Shown here one piece after another: positions 32,511-46,257 of a stretch of DNA of 64,000 bases. Origin of the DNA: Polytrichum commune (taxonomy: Eukaryota; Streptophyta; Polytrichopsida; Polytrichales; Polytrichaceae); the NCBI GenBank assembly GCA_950295325.1, contig OX485806.1, positions 45,875,169 to 45,939,168 of the forward strand. Reading direction: 5' to 3'. The number at the start of each line of letters is the position of its first letter. The stretch's first letter is position 1. Position numbers and translations under genes: made by a program. The notes below the pieces were generated by a model. That model ran no database searches. It saw nothing but the letters and a program-made list of their open reading frames with translations, and was not told where the DNA came from.

Positions 32511-35349
32511 TGTGAACCCTTTGAGTGGTCCACCACTCTGCGGGATCATTTTTAGTTAGAATGTTAGCATTAAAAGTTAGAATTGATAGGGAATTTAGGA
32601 AAAATTAGTTCATTTAGCATTTAGCCTAGAAGAAGGAAGGTCAAAATGAAACTAAGTAGTGCTAGAAGATAACAAAGTAGAAAAAATGTGCTAGCTAGTA
32701 AAAACAACTAGCTAAGCAAATATTAGTAGATGCTAGTTATTAAGCAAATGTTAGTAGATGCTAGCTAAGCAAGTGTTAGTTTATTAGTTAGTGTGAGGCA
32801 CACAAGACTATTGGAGGCGTTTTACGTAAGAAGATAAAATCGGCGTGAAGAATTTTGAAGACAAAAAAGAAAGAGAGCAAGGGGGATACTTGCCCACTTG
32901 CCCCCTTGCCAACTCGATGGCGGAAAAATTAGAAAGATTTCTAAAGGTTTTTTGTCGGAGCCACCTCGGCGAGAGGGTGGCAACTTCAACCGGGAAAACC
33001 CCCGAGCCAAAATTTTGGGAAAGGGTTTGAAAAATGGATCCGGTGGAGGAGGGGTCCAACCCTTTTGTGAGAGGGTTTAAAAACCCCTCCTTCCACCTTG
33101 TAGCTCTATCTCTTTCTCTAGTTTTTGGGCGAAGCCCTGCTTCAATGTAGTTAGGAAAAAATCCTTTAGCATGTATTCTCAATGGTCTAAAAGAAAGGCT
33201 TGAGAACCTCCTCTACTCTCTCTCTCCTAGTTAGGTTGTGTGTTTATTAACACACCAACAAAATTATTCCTTCTTTTGTAGAGGTAGGTTGGATGGTAGA
33301 GTTTTGAGTAGAGGCATTATAGACCTCATCTGCCAATGCCCTGAAGGCTTAGTTCAAAAGCTAGAACAAGATACTTATCATTTTTCTCTTAGAGAGATTT
33401 CATATAGCTATCCATAGCCGTTTCCCATTTGTGATTTGGTTGAGATGACAATTAGTTATGGATTTTCAAAGATGGAGTAGAAAAACTGGGTGGTCTTGTG
33501 GGTAGCGGCTGCTGGATCAGACCTGCGAGCCCAATAGGAATTTTAATTCCAAGAAATTATATTTTTCCCAAGTAGAACTTTTGTGTAGCTTTCCAAAATG
33601 GCTTAGAACATTTGATTTGAGCATGATTTGAATTAGATATGAATTGTGCAAGATGGGACACATAGTTTGAGAACTTTTGGTTGACTGCTGCATTACAGAG
33701 GACCTGCTGGGTTCACTTCGGCTTACCTTTCTAATCACATATTTTTATCAAATACATCTTTTTAATATCTCTCCAGGGTCATATAGAACGTTTGATTTGA
33801 CTAAGATTTGAATTAGATATGAATTGTTGAAGGCGAGATACATAGTTTAAGCCTTCTTGATTGACTCCTGTGTTACAAGGAGTCCGCTGAATTTCTATTA
33901 CCTTAACCTGCTAATGTCATAATTTTTCTAGTTAGAGCTTGTTCATAGCTTTCCAATGGTATAAGGAAAGCCTAGATCCAAGTAGTAAGGAATGTGCTAT
34001 GAATTTTTGAAGTTAGAAGGTAGATAGGTGGGTTGGAAGGGTCGGTTGAATCGACCTCACACTTCCAACCCTCATAACTTTTGCATTTCTTATCCGATTA
34101 GAGTGATTTTTAGATCATTGGAAAGATAATTTGGTGCACTAAGTATAAATATTATGCTTAGGATTAAATTACAGGGCAGAATAACACTTTATATTTTAAT
34201 TGTTAACTAAGGTACGCTTACTACCAAACTAGTTACAAAGAAGGAGGCAAGGTCGACGCTCGGAAAGTGGAGCAAGGAAGGAGGTAGCGGCTCGGCCTAC
34301 ATCAAGCCCAAATCAACCGAGGAAAATTGAGGTAAATTAACTAACCTTAAGCCTTCCATTTAGGATTGGAGGGAGCACGGCTAAGGTACGCATCTCTAAA
34401 CCCACTCACCTATCTCGTAAGGTCAAGTGGCTTGACCACTTGACCGCCAAGGGAGTACCCAATTCCATTGTTTTCGGGGCCCTTGGTATGTTTTGTGGTA
34501 GTAGCTTCATTTATTAGCAAGTTTCGTGTGTGGTAAGTCAGATTAATCACCGACACGACCACTCTGAATGTTGTTGGTGGAAAGGTGGGGTTAATGACCC
34601 GCGAATCCACTATTATGTTGTTGGCCCCATAGATTGGGAGTAATGGCCCCAATTTATGAAGATTGCGCAACAGGTTGAACCTACAGGTCGCCCGTCACCC
34701 TGGTCCCATTGAGTTGCATTTCGTGGTCTATCCAGTGTAAACACATTTAACAATCAAAACATACAAAATAAATCGTAAACCCTTGTTGGCAAGAGACCCG
34801 AGGTAAGGGGTGATGCCTAATATGTTAATGTAGTAAGTTAGGACGTGCAAACAAAAGTAAGTAATTAAGAAGGAATTTGTGTGAAGGGTGGGACTTAGGC
34901 CAAGTTCCCCCGCTTAGAAAACTAAATAAAACTAAATAAAGAAATAGGAAGAATTGAATGGTCCATCAAATTGTCGTTATTCCGTTCGTTGAGTTAGGGT
35001 GGTATGAGTCACACCCGGTTGGGTGTATCAGAACCATCCCAATTCACAAATTAGGATTGCCTTGGTTTCAAGGCTGGTGCGTCTGCGCGTAGAATAGGTT
35101 GTAGGTTAAGGTTAGAACTAGATATGAAATTGGTTAGTGGAGTTTAAAGCCACACTAGTAAAAAACTAAGGCCTAACCTCCGGAGGTACTACGACGTATA
35201 TTTAATCTCCCTTAAAAATCTAACTACTCACGTTATACACCTATCATCCGGGTTCGGCTTGGGCGCCTGCAAATGCAGGCCACCTTCACCGAAGGGCTTG
35301 TGTGATACTTTTAGGCTCCCTCGAAAGGGGGTGGCCCAAAAGTACCACA
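32511..35349 (+). mobile_element. Solo LTR, long-LTR family L2, copy 1 (2839 bp)
   Basis: It starts TGTGAACCC and ends GTACCACA. The flanks are GTCAC (32506-32510) and GCCAC (35350-35354), a 5-bp target duplication with one transition. It aligns in the same orientation with 43455-46257 over most of its length, including a strongly conserved segment 34240-35349 (tgtggtagtagctt, gattaatcaccg, catgttgttggcccca-type text, aaggctggtgcgtctgcgcgtaga). It contains a four-unit tandem repeat. No coding region lies inside or beside it, hence a solo LTR. Confidence 0.82.
33403..34010 (+). repeat. Tandem repeat, about 182-bp units, inside solo LTR copy 1
   Basis: The phrase tagctttccaa or a near match recurs near 33403, 33585, 33767 and 33951 (steps of 182, 182 and 184). 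The middle units share gatttgaattagatatgaattgt. Confidence 0.7.
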
Positions 35350-35540
35350 GCCACATACTTTGAAGTTTTGTTTGCCTTTGCAAATGCCAACCTCTATGAC
35401 AACGGCGTCATTCTTTTGACGCACGCCGCTACTCTTATTGTCTTCACGTCAATTCACAATTGGGTATACACTGAGGATTTCTATGGTGCGGAAGACATGT
35501 TTGGCATGAATGACCTTGATCTCTAGTCACCCATTGATCT
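35350..35540 (+). pseudogene. Coding fragment beside the solo LTR, function not recognised
   Basis: The frame beginning at the target duplication reads ATYFEVLFAFANANLYDNGV, LLTHAATLIVFTSI, DFYGAEDMFGMNDLDL and stops at 35524-35526. It looks like a real protein (hydrophobic core plus acidic helix) and not a composition artefact. A methyltransferase-like fold was considered from the pattern, but no catalytic motif is visible. Together with the fragment left of the LTR it may be one disrupted gene. Confidence 0.35.
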
Positions 35541-38500
35541 TTTTGAGTTAATAAGTATTTTTAGGGCTCTTTTGACTTTATTTTGACTTTGTCTCTTGTA
35601 TGATTTTAGTCCTACCTCTTCCATGCACATTTTGTGTAGACCTGCAAGTTTTTCATCAAGGTCCTCGTACGAAATGAATCCAATCTAAATGTACGTACCT
35701 TGGACTTCAAAGAGATGGATTACAATTTCAAAAGAGATGATTGGCTCAAGAGTTTGACTGAGGAGAATAACCAAACAATGAAAATAGACGGGGTGCTTTA
35801 GAGAAGTGCTTTTGAAAAGTGCCAAAAGTTCTTCTTCATCATTTTTTCATCCCTAACAAACAAAGACAATATTATGATGGATTGGCAATGTGACATTGTT
35901 TTGGTCCATCTTTGGTTTTCTAGTGTTTTACTTTCTTTTATACTTATAGGAATTCCTATTAATTTCCTTATTTTGACCTCTTTGCATTTTGATATTTTTG
36001 GAGGTTCCATCGTTGCGTGAGGCTCCATTCAACACCATATTATGAAGCTTGAGGCAGACATCAACATCTTCTAGGCCATCCTCCTCCACATGTGGAAGTT
36101 TGAGCATGAGCACACTTCTCGACAATTAACTACACAATGGGGGTCTTTTTTTGTTCCTCCCCCCCACCCAAAAGATGGCGTACCTAAGTTTTGATTTATT
36201 AGGTGCATAAATTTATTGTTGGCTTCTAATTTGTTTGCTTGCATTTCTATATTCTCCGATCAAATTTTTTGCATGTGCTTATGTTTGTTTTTTTATCTTG
36301 TGTATTCATATTTCCATAGGAAAGTCCAATCTATGTCCTCATTGTGGACATGTTTGCAACCCCTTTGATGACGTTCTAGCTACCTTTGTATGCTCCTAAG
36401 TTTGCCCATATTTTTGCAAGGGCACCGTCCCCACCTCTTACTTGCACCCGTTTTTTTCAACAAAATTATTGATTTCCTAGATGTAAAGGCCGAGCATGGC
36501 AAAGATAGTGATAGAGATGATACTCCAAGCCAATGACAAGGCCTTGTGGGTATGGAGGATCAAACTTGCATGTTTTTTTCTATTTAGAAAATTTTATGAG
36601 TTTTTTTGTCTACTTTACATCTACCTTTTGCAAATCCCCCATTATACTCATTCTTTATCTCATATTTTTTCTTGATTTTGTTTGTTGACGTCAGCCTTTA
36701 TTAAATCCTAAACCATTTAGAAAATATACTACAAGTTTTTCTCATAACAAATACATTTTTCCATGCCTTTACATTCTACTTGTTGTTGGATTTAAACAAA
36801 GTTATGATCTCCATGGAATTGGGGCACCTTTTAAACAAAGTCATCTCACAACATTTCCAATTTCCATGGTCATAGGCACTGCATCTATCAAAATCCCTCA
36901 CGACAATTCAATTTCTTTGCTCTCTAAACTTGCCCTCCACTCTTCGCTCACACTACTAAGTTACCCCCAAACCTTGATCCTCAAAAAATTAGATCTTATT
37001 TTGATCGACCACGTGTTGGGTATTAAAGGTGAGTTTTTTTTGCTTCAGCTCATACAATGTTTTATGTCGTCTGGGCAAGCCAAGCCTCATACTCCACATT
37101 GTTGGTGGAACAATATTGTGTCATACTTTTGTATATTGGATTTAAGGTGCCATTTTTTCTGTAGCCAACTTTGGCATTGCATAAAATCTTTGAATTTGTT
37201 TGCATTTCCCCCCATTGTTTGGTAAAAATAGCATATGGACTTGCAATATGCCAATGAAACCAAGGCAAAAAATCTCTAACATGGATGTGGTATGAGGCAC
37301 ACCATTCTATGTAGGCTTTAACAATTCCTCTATGCATTGACAAATTGCCCATGCGCTAAGGTGAGGGTTGAAGTAATTCATTTTTTCCGGTTGATATGAG
37401 TTTGTATCCACACCGAGCGGCAAGTCAGGTTTTTGTTTGGAAGAACCAAATAGCTAGGATTCTTGCAATGCAAAATCCCCAATGTTCATATTTTATGTCA
37501 ATCTGTTAAAAATACTAGATCATCTAGCCAGTTGGATTGAGTGGGTTAACATGGCGTGCCAACATGCTCACATTACCCAAGTCCTTGACCGACCACTTTG
37601 TTGTGTTGGCATGGTCTACATAACAACAATCACTTGAGTTGCCATGAAGATTAATCTCATTCTTACATATGACAGATTGATCCACATGTACAAGACCCAC
37701 TATTGTGACCATTGGAAGGCCATTGTCGTTTCAATGGTTGGGATAAGCTTATTGATCAAACCAAATGGCAAGAGGAGGCGGGAAACATGTATATAGTGTT
37801 TCCTGTCTCACTGGCTATTTTTCCAGCTACTCGCCTTTAAGGTGGTTTATGATCATTGGTTGTTTATTAATTTTTGCCTTAGATCATGAAGGGGCTAGAA
37901 TTGGACATTGGTTTTAAGGAGAAACCGTTGGTTGTTTCAAGTGATCAAACCACTGTTAATGGTTTCAATATAATTTGTAACTAGGTTCGGAGGGAAATCT
38001 TTAATCCACACGCCATGATTAACGAGATGGTCAGAGACCATTGATTGTGGATATCTTTTTGTGTGGTGTTGACCATATGGCACAGATAGGACCAAGATGT
38101 TCTCTATCTTGTGGTGATTCCATTTTGGAGCATGGGTTTAGTTGCACAATATTATGTAAAATAAACAAAAACTTTACCAAATACATGACGTAATGGATTT
38201 AGATTTTTTTTATCAATATGCCATTGTCCTAGTAATTTAATTGGTTGCCCTATTCTTATTTCATTGTCGAATTCAATTTTCCATACAGGCCAAGAAATGG
38301 GTATATTGAATCATTATTCCATCCCAACCATTTGACCTAGTAAAATTGACCGTTCATTCCACCAGGATTGGTCATTTTCACATGATATGAAACCAAGGAC
38401 ATGTCCATAGAACATGCCATGTGGACATGTTGACATGTAATGTCATGGAGAATGATCAACTATGCAACCTATGTACCAATCGGCAACACTATCAACCGGT

Positions 38501-38994
38501 TGTCTTATCAACCATTGGTCATATTCCATGGGTGTAAATCTAATTGGTCATCCACTTAAGCATTTGAATGTGTGGCATATAGGTGCATTTCAATGCTCCG
38601 TGAGTGATTTGAATTGTGGAGAAGTTATTTGTTACACATTTTTGTTGATTTTTGAGGAATCCATTGAAGGTAAATAACTTAAGGTGGCATTTTTGAGCAA
38701 TAAAAAAAGGTGAGAAAATAAACCTTTGAAGGTGCCAAATTTGGATGTAGTTGGCCGCATAAGAGATGTCAGTTTAATAGATGATAGTATGAGTTGTGGG
38801 AGTGATTTGGAAATGCTTCGAAATGGGAGAAATGAGGCTTCCATGATGGTTGGGGTGGCCGAATCTTCCAAATCACCTATGTTTGATCTTGGTGAAGATA
38901 TTGACAAACGTGAAAAGCAAATGGAAAATCAATTAGTTGCATTTCACAAACCACAAGGAGGACAATGAAGCAAAGCATGTTTTTCAATACCACT
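35541..38994. other. No supported gene
   Basis: Only short frames. A plus-strand frame at 38726-38968 and a minus-strand frame at 35928-36125 are compositionally protein-like but carry no domain. Some T-rich tracts (around 36580 and 36660) are visible. Confidence 0.4.
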
Positions 38995-38997
38995 GCC

Positions 38998-39010
38998 CAC
39001 TATAAGAAAC
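38998..39010 (+). repeat. Left terminal inverted repeat of the CACTA element
   Basis: CACTATAAGAAAC preceded by GCC. Partner at 53863-53875. Confidence 0.62.
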
Positions 39011-41492
39011 TGGCGTTTTAGGGGTTGTTTTCAAAAAACGTGTATTGTTTTGTAGGACGTCAGTATGTTTGGTAGTTAACGCGCGCAATACTTCGAATGA
39101 AATGCGATGTTGTTGGAAACATGCATGTTCACATTTGAAAACGTGGCAATGTTATTTTAGATGTGCGTGTCTTTGTGGGTGTTGGGTAAAACATGGATAC
39201 GTCCAGCTGGAGGGTGTCTAGGGGAAAAAAAACCACATCAACCACTGTGCACGTTTGCATTGCTTGTACAGTCATGACTGATGTGGCGGGCAAACAAAAA
39301 ACGCTGTCCGCACCACGAAAAATGCGATGACGGGCGGCAACATACATTGACATTGAATGTCATGGAATCATTGATGGTAGAGTACCCCAAATAAATGATT
39401 AATTACTCGAACACTTCATATACTTCTTGGAATTCATGGGGAATACATAAAAAAACCATGTATGTTTGCCGAAACATGCTAATAACTAAGAACTAAATCA
39501 AGCGATATTGTGAAACCACTTATCCATGGTAATAGTTATATCCAAATTGCATGTTAAATGTCAATGAACATTTCACGATATCTAAAGCATGTTATTTATT
39601 TATTTATTTACCGGAAGACGAAATTGATAGAATACAAAATACGAATGCGATGTCTTTATTAGTATCTTCATTTAAATTTACATAATACAAAATACATCTT
39701 TGCCAATATATGGGCAGATGTCCACTATGACACGAAGTTTCTGGCCAGCATGACATGTGTTTTGAGAGGGACAACTACAGTATATGCCACATGCGCAGAT
39801 GAAGGCCATTGCATGTTCTTAGAGGTTCCAACATTTCTATTATGTTTCTTCATGCGGGTCCGGCCTATGGTCATTTATTCCTTGTGGAATGTACACATTG
39901 CCCTCTGTCGCAGGTTCCATGATGGGCTCTGTATCTTCCACCCGTGGTTGCAAACCCACAAAGTCACCATCATTGTTCTTGTTGTTTTGTAGCGTGCCGT
40001 TCGATCTGGACACATACCCAAACATCTCATGTCCAACGCCGTGAAGCACACCTTGTCTTCCTACGATTCAAACTATGCCCACGTTGAATGTTTGAAATTA
40101 CACGGATTGAACATGTGCCTCTTTGGAAATGCCCCAATGTAGTCCAAAACATCCGGAAACATGTCGTTATGGATGTCCATAAAAACGTCGTTCGTGGACA
40201 GTTCCTGTCACCGAGGATGTCTTGTGGGACACAAACTTGAAGGTGTTTAAAATGGAACGGGTTCAGGGCCGGGGTGTCGCAAAAAGTTGGCCTGCAGTCA
40301 ATGCTAGAAAATGTGACAAGGATCGGGGTTCCTCATTTCCAATGCATTGTTGTGTGATTCAAAATGTGACATCGAACATGACATCCATTCAAACAGTGGT
40401 TTCTACTGTGCAACTAAACGTGCACTCTAAATAACCATTTTCCACGTGTCCCAGAGGTCGACCATTTCAGATGGTGCCGCGGAAGTGCCCTCAAAGGTTG
40501 GGCGGCACCCTAAAACCATAAACAGAACGGTGAACCTTCTTTCAAAGAGTGCATATGCATCACTTACCCTGATGGCAATGGCCTCACGTCGTGGATGTGG
40601 ATGAGTAGGACGCCGCCGTGTTTCTCAACAATCTCGTACCGCAATGTGGAGACAAGAGACCGTCGATGTTGGCGTTGACGCACATCACATTCGACACAGT
40701 CGGAATGGACCGTTGTAGGAGCTTGCGTTTGCAGCAGCGGGGGGGGGACGCAAAACTCCATGCCGGATGCTCCAGAAGAGAGCATCCCGCAAAACCCACT
40801 TCAAAAAGAGGTGATTCTTTCCCTACCTATTTGTGTTGAGGAGTGTAGGCACTACACTAGGTCAAATTTGCAGCTGCTGCACATTCTGCACTTACTTTCC
40901 CAAGGCCAGTCTTCCGTTCCGATGTCAACTGCAACGGAGGGGGTTGTGCATATGTTCAAAAAACATATTATGGAATTAGATAATTGTATTCAATTGCTTA
41001 CAATTCATCACAACCCTAAACCCTGAAACACTAATTCTAATTGCCATCCTCAATACAAATTGTAAACCGCGGTAGAATGTCACCAACAGTAAATGTTAAC
41101 CCAACATTATTTGTTATTCCTTGTAAATTTCTTTTGGGTATATAGATCTACCATGTGGCAATTAAGGGCAATTACCATCGTTTTTCATCCAAATTTCAAT
41201 CATCCATTGACAATATTTCATCACAAGTTGTCGGCCAGAGAAAGTAGGGTTTGGGGACCGCGAGCGAGAGAGGAGCGAGCGTGGCGAGAGAGTGACAAAG
41301 GACGAGGATTAAGGCGGAGGACGAGGAGGATTTTAGCATGTGCACATTCGCACATCGTTGATGTCCGAATGCATGTTTTTAATTTGAGCATGGCGCAAGA
41401 GTTGTGATGGTTGTTTTTTACGAAAGTAGCAACGGGCAGAATTTGTGTAGAGTGTTTAGGAGGTGGGATTAATTGGTAGCACGCAGTTGCAG
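39011..41492. other. Left interior of the CACTA element, no recognised gene
   Basis: No domain was recognised in the short frames here. The segment 41220-41330 is purine-rich with gcgag/gagag repeats and yields Arg-rich frames; it could be a captured 5' region of a gene, but nothing proves it. Confidence 0.4.
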
Positions 41493-41884
41493 GATGTGTG
41501 GGCATTGGGGAATGTTGCTGGCGACTCCCCCAAGTGCAGGGACCTTGTTCTGAGCAACGGTGCATTGATGCCCCTTCTTGCTTAGCTGACTGACAATACA
41601 AAGCTGTCGATGCTAAGGAATGCAACTTGGACCCTCTCAAACTTTTGTCGGGGCAAGCCCCAACCTCCATTCGAGCAGGTGTGTAGCGATGTTGTGACGG
41701 TGTGAGATATGGAAGAACTTTATCTGGGTGTCACAGTGAATGTAGGTCTTTATTGGAATTTTGTTATATCTAAATGGAAAAGAGATGGAGCAGGTGGATA
41801 CGGCCGTGTTGTGGGGAGTAGTGTTGTTTTGGTGTTGGAAGGCATGAGATTGGGTAGGTAAGGATGTGATAATTTGAAGGTTGT

Positions 41885-42345
41885 TGTGAGCCCGAAATTG
41901 TGCTCACATGGAACCTTAATCACAAAAAAATTACTAACACCTTAAGTTTGTGCTTCTTTGAGTTGTCAAAAAAATAAGAAAAAAACAAGGAGTTAAAGTC
42001 TTGGTTGAATTAAGTTAAGGGGTGAATAAAGAATTAGGAAGACCAAGAGACCTTGGAGAGTTAATGGTGGATAAAGGTATGTGGCTAAGGGTGAATTTAA
42101 GGGGAGAGAAAGTCAACTAAAGGAGTGGGAGAGTGGAGTTAAAAAGGGGTAAAGGCCAAGGGAAGAGGTCTTAACCCGTTTTTCCTTCTTGGGCGGCCCG
42201 AAAAGATGCCGGGCAACACGGGAAAAAAAAGGAGGCTTGGAGGGATCTCGGGAGGCAAGGGAGATGGAGCTCATTATGCATGTTGAGGAGTAGGAGGAGA
42301 GAATTCTAGCGAGGGGGCGAAGCCCTGCCTCGTCGAGGATGGTTG
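41885..42345 (+). mobile_element. Partial L2-family LTR
   Basis: It begins TGTGAGCCCG and makes the same terminal hairpin (TGTGAGC ... GCTCACA) as the L2 LTR at 43455. Near 42318 it carries the ggcgaagccctg landmark also found in both solo L2 LTRs. The right limit is not clear. Confidence 0.45.
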
Positions 42346-43454
42346 TTCCTGGTACGAGGATCCAGTGTCGGAGGGTGGGCCGTTGGTCTTGGCTGGGTAG
42401 AGTTCCTCTGTAGGAACGGATACTAGCACCGCGTGAAGAGGGGTGCTGCCACATCCTTGCAGGACCCTGGGATGAGAGTCCTCAGAGGACGATTCCGCTG
42501 GATCTGGGAGAGCCGGAGTGCTTCATGGAGCTTCCTCGCACCAACCGTTAGCACCCTCACTGGGGGTGGCATTGCAAACTATCGGTCCCTTCAGAAGGGG
42601 GTTGCAGTCATACACGAATACACATTAGACGGTGATGGCGACAATATGGAGGTTGGGTTGGTCTAGCCACACACTGGATGGCAAGGGCAGCTACTAGTTG
42701 TTCTCAGGGTTGACTTTGATCTACGAGTTGGTAGTATATGAGATCATGTTAAGAGGTATTAGAAGTTGCTAGGGGGAGCAAGGAAGTGTTGGTGGTGGAT
42801 AGACGGTGGCAGGGAAAGGACGGGCAACATTGCGTTTCGTCCGCGGATTCGCCGGAGGAGCAACAACATCGGCTGCAGAAGGGACGGCTAAACGGACTGG
42901 AAAAGAAAGGAGCAAAGAAACGAGCTGGGGCACAATTCGAGGGCACGGCAGTATCGGTGCGAATTGCTCTCACCTTAGGCAATAGGCGAACGATTCACCT
43001 CCATTGTTGTTGCAGAGCACGTCCAAAGGTGACCATGCCCAAATGGGTGGAGTGAATATGCCAATCTCAGGCGCCACGTTGCACAGGTTCGGAACCTTGT
43101 CGCTCAAGTCTGAGGAGCCAGAGGAAGGGGAGTTGGAGCTTCGGAGTTGATCGGTGGTGGTTCTCTGTCCCTTGGTCTCATCCCGAAGTGAAATGCTGAT
43201 GCATTAGGAGATGTTCGCGCCCCGCGGAGGTTGATGAATTTGGCGTTTTGCTACCGGGTCTAGCTTGAACTCGTTGGGCTAGGCGCGCTAGACGATTGCA
43301 TTAGTGAAGGCATGCACCCGGTCTTCTTCATGAATTGCTAGCCTCAAGGGTGGCATGACTGGCACAAGTCTTGGTAGGTGGTAAAAAAATTAGATTTTAT
43401 TTCTTCTCATATTGTTTCATTGTGTTTGATGATCACCTCTGGCTGCAACCATGC

Positions 43455-46257
43455 TGTGAGCGTCAAAATTGCCCCCAAATGCAATTTGGCTCACAATAGA
43501 GGTGTTTTAGCAAAACCCTTAGATGAATAATAGGGAAATTTAGCACAAACCGTTTAGATTAAGGTAGGTTGGCTAAAGGAGCTTTACCCTTGGGTTAAAC
43601 TCTTGGGCAAATTGAAATTAGAAACCGAAAGGGTAAAAGGGAAATGCCCTTTACCCGAATCGAAAGCGTGAAGTAGTGGGCTAGTTAGTAGGTAGGTTAA
43701 GTTAGGAACAATCAAATCAAGCAAGCAAAAGTCAAGTGGCGGCAAAACAAGGGTAATTCCGAAAGCGGCCAAGAAAGAAAAGAAAGTGACAACTACGAGC
43801 GTAAGGAATTTTGCCAACTAAGGCAAGGGGGCCATGTTGCCACCCTTGCCAACCAAAAATGAATTCCAAATGGAAATGGAAAAGCCTTTTTAAGGGCTTG
43901 AGCAAGTGGGGTGCGAGGTGGCACCCCTCACCCCCATTCACCTCCGAGGGCTTGGTTGCCACCGTTCAAGGAACGGGACCCCTCGGTGAACGGAAGGGAG
44001 AAGGGGTCCAACCCTTCATTTTGAAGGATGATAAAAACCCCCCCTTCCCCTTTCAATCTCTCTCTAATTTTTTCCATTTCTTGCACGGCGAAGCCCTCTA
44101 GAATTGTAGTTAGAAGGAGAAAACCATTACCACTCATTCACGATAGGTATAAGTTAGAATTCTAATAGTTAGAACTCTTGAGAAGAGGTAGTGTGTTTTT
44201 GAACACACCCCTAAGTTGCTGTGCCACTTTCAAGCGAGTGTTGTGTACACAAAAATTAAAATTTAGCCTTCAGATTTTAAGTGAATGTAGCTCTTTATGT
44301 TAGCCTAAGATTGTTAGAATCAGAGTTAGGGAGCAACCGTTATGAGTGTTTGAATGAAGGTGTCTCAGCTGCCTCTTAATTTACAAGCGCTGACTTTGCA
44401 AGCGCATAACTAAAAGACAAGTCATTCAATTTCTTTTGTATTTACGTATATTATAGGTCTTGTTGTTAGTTTTTTAGAATGTATAAGCATGCTAGAATCT
44501 AATTTGATTTGTAAAAGTTATGAGTGTTTTACTAAAGGTGTTCTAGCTGCCTCTCAAATTACAAGTACTGACTTTGCATGCGCATAACTAAAAGAGAAAT
44601 AATCCAATTGCTTTGATATTTGAATATGTTATAGTTCTTGTTGTTAGCTTTCTAGAAAGTATACGTTTGTTACAATCAGATTTAAGGAGTGAAATTTATG
44701 GATGTTTGAATAAAGGTATCCCAGCTGCCTCCTAAAATATAAGAGCTGACTTTGTAAGCTCATACTTGCAAGAGGAATCATGCAGTTGTTTTGATATTTG
44801 GTGCAGTTGTAGATCTGATTTTAAGGTTTCTAGAAAGTCTAATCTTGCTGGAATCTAAGTTAATAAGAAAAAGTTATGGATGTTTGAATGAATGTATCCC
44901 AGTTGCCTCTAGAATTCTAAGAGCTGACTTTATAGGCTTATATCTTTAAGAAAGTACATGCAGTTGCTTTGATAATTGGATGAGTGATAGTTCTTATTGT
45001 TAGCTTTCCATATTACTAATAATTGTTCCAATTGAAGCTTTTGGACAAAAGTTATGGCCGTTTAAGCGAAGGGGTGTCTGCTGCCTTACAAGAAGAGGTT
45101 TGTCCATCCAAAGGTGGCGGATACGAGTTGGTGTTGTGGGCGGCCGAGCGATGGAGTAGGGGTTCCGCACCAACCATCGCCAAGCCAAGATGGGAGTCAA
45201 TCGGTAAGCATTTTAACCCTACACCCTTCAATTTAGGAATGGAGGGAGCGCGGCAAAGGTATATTTTCACCCCAACCCAACTATCCATGTAAGGCTAGGG
45301 GGGCATCACCCACCTAGCCGCCGAGGGGAAGTCCAACTCCCATGTGTGCGGAGCCTCTCGGTTAAATGTTGTGGTAGTAGCTTTCTATTCATAGCTTGTT
45401 CGTGTGTGGTGAAGCCGGATTAATCACCGGCATGACCACTCTGTATGTTTGTAGGTAGTAAGGTGGGAGTAATGACCCACGAAACCACCATCATGTTGTT
45501 GGCCCCAAGGGTTGGAGGTGATGGCCCCAACCCTTGAAGATTGTGCAACATGTTGTCTTATTTCCCAGTCCCATCAAGTTGAATTTTTATGGTCAAACCG
45601 TGTTAAACTAATTAATAACCAACACAATTTGTACGACCCCCGTGGGCAAGAAACCAACCGGAAACTTAACTCGGAGGATTGAGACTACCCCTCCAACGGC
45701 AAAGATCGGAGGGTGTAAGTATCAATCAACCTTCAAGAGACCCGCACAGGGCCTTGAAGGGTTCGGGTTAGGGCGTGCACCAAACAGGTAGGTGGTGATG
45801 CCATAATTTATGAACTTAGTAATATAGGCTTTGTTCAATTAACCATAAACTAATAATGAAGGTTGAGAGGTTGGGACTTAATTAAGGTCCCCCTGTGTAG
45901 ATAATTTAATATAAAAAAAGTAAAGTATTAGAGGTGGCCCAAGGTAAAAGGTAAGGTTATTTCATCCAGTAGGGTTAGGTTGCCTTGATCCCAAGGCTGG
46001 TGCGTCTGCGCGTAGACTAGGATAGAGTAGACATTAGGTTAGAAAACTTGATAATTATCCTAGGCACTTAATATATAGGCACAACCTATTGGAAGGATAC
46101 GACGCGATTACCAAATCCCTCCACTAACACCACACACCCATTAAATATCGTAACAACCGGGTTTGGCTTGGGCACCTACTAAGGTAGGCCACCTTCACCG
46201 AAGGGATTGTGCGGTACTTTTAGGCTCCCTCGGAGGGGGGTGCCCAAAAGCACCACA
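43455..46257 (+). mobile_element. Solo LTR, long-LTR family L2, copy 2 (2803 bp)
   Basis: It starts TGTGAGCGTC and ends GCACCACA. The flanks are CATGC (43450-43454) and CGTGC (46258-46262), a 5-bp duplication with one transition. It is collinear with copy 1 at 32511-35349. The first 40 bp can fold on themselves (TGTGAGC with GCTCACA). It contains five ~178-bp tandem units. It lies in an importin-alpha intron inside the CACTA element, so it came after the capture. Confidence 0.82.
44337..45085 (+). repeat. Tandem repeat, about 178-bp units, inside solo LTR copy 2
   Basis: The phrase gttatg-a/gtgtttgaatgaaggt, followed by cagctgcctc, recurs near 44337, 44516, 44694, 44873 and 45051 (steps 178-179). 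Each unit also carries gagctgacttt and ttagctttctagaaag-type text. Confidence 0.85.

Noticed and set aside
40564-41026. Frames in the CACTA left interior
   Set aside because: No recognisable domain and overlapping frames on both strands; left unannotated.
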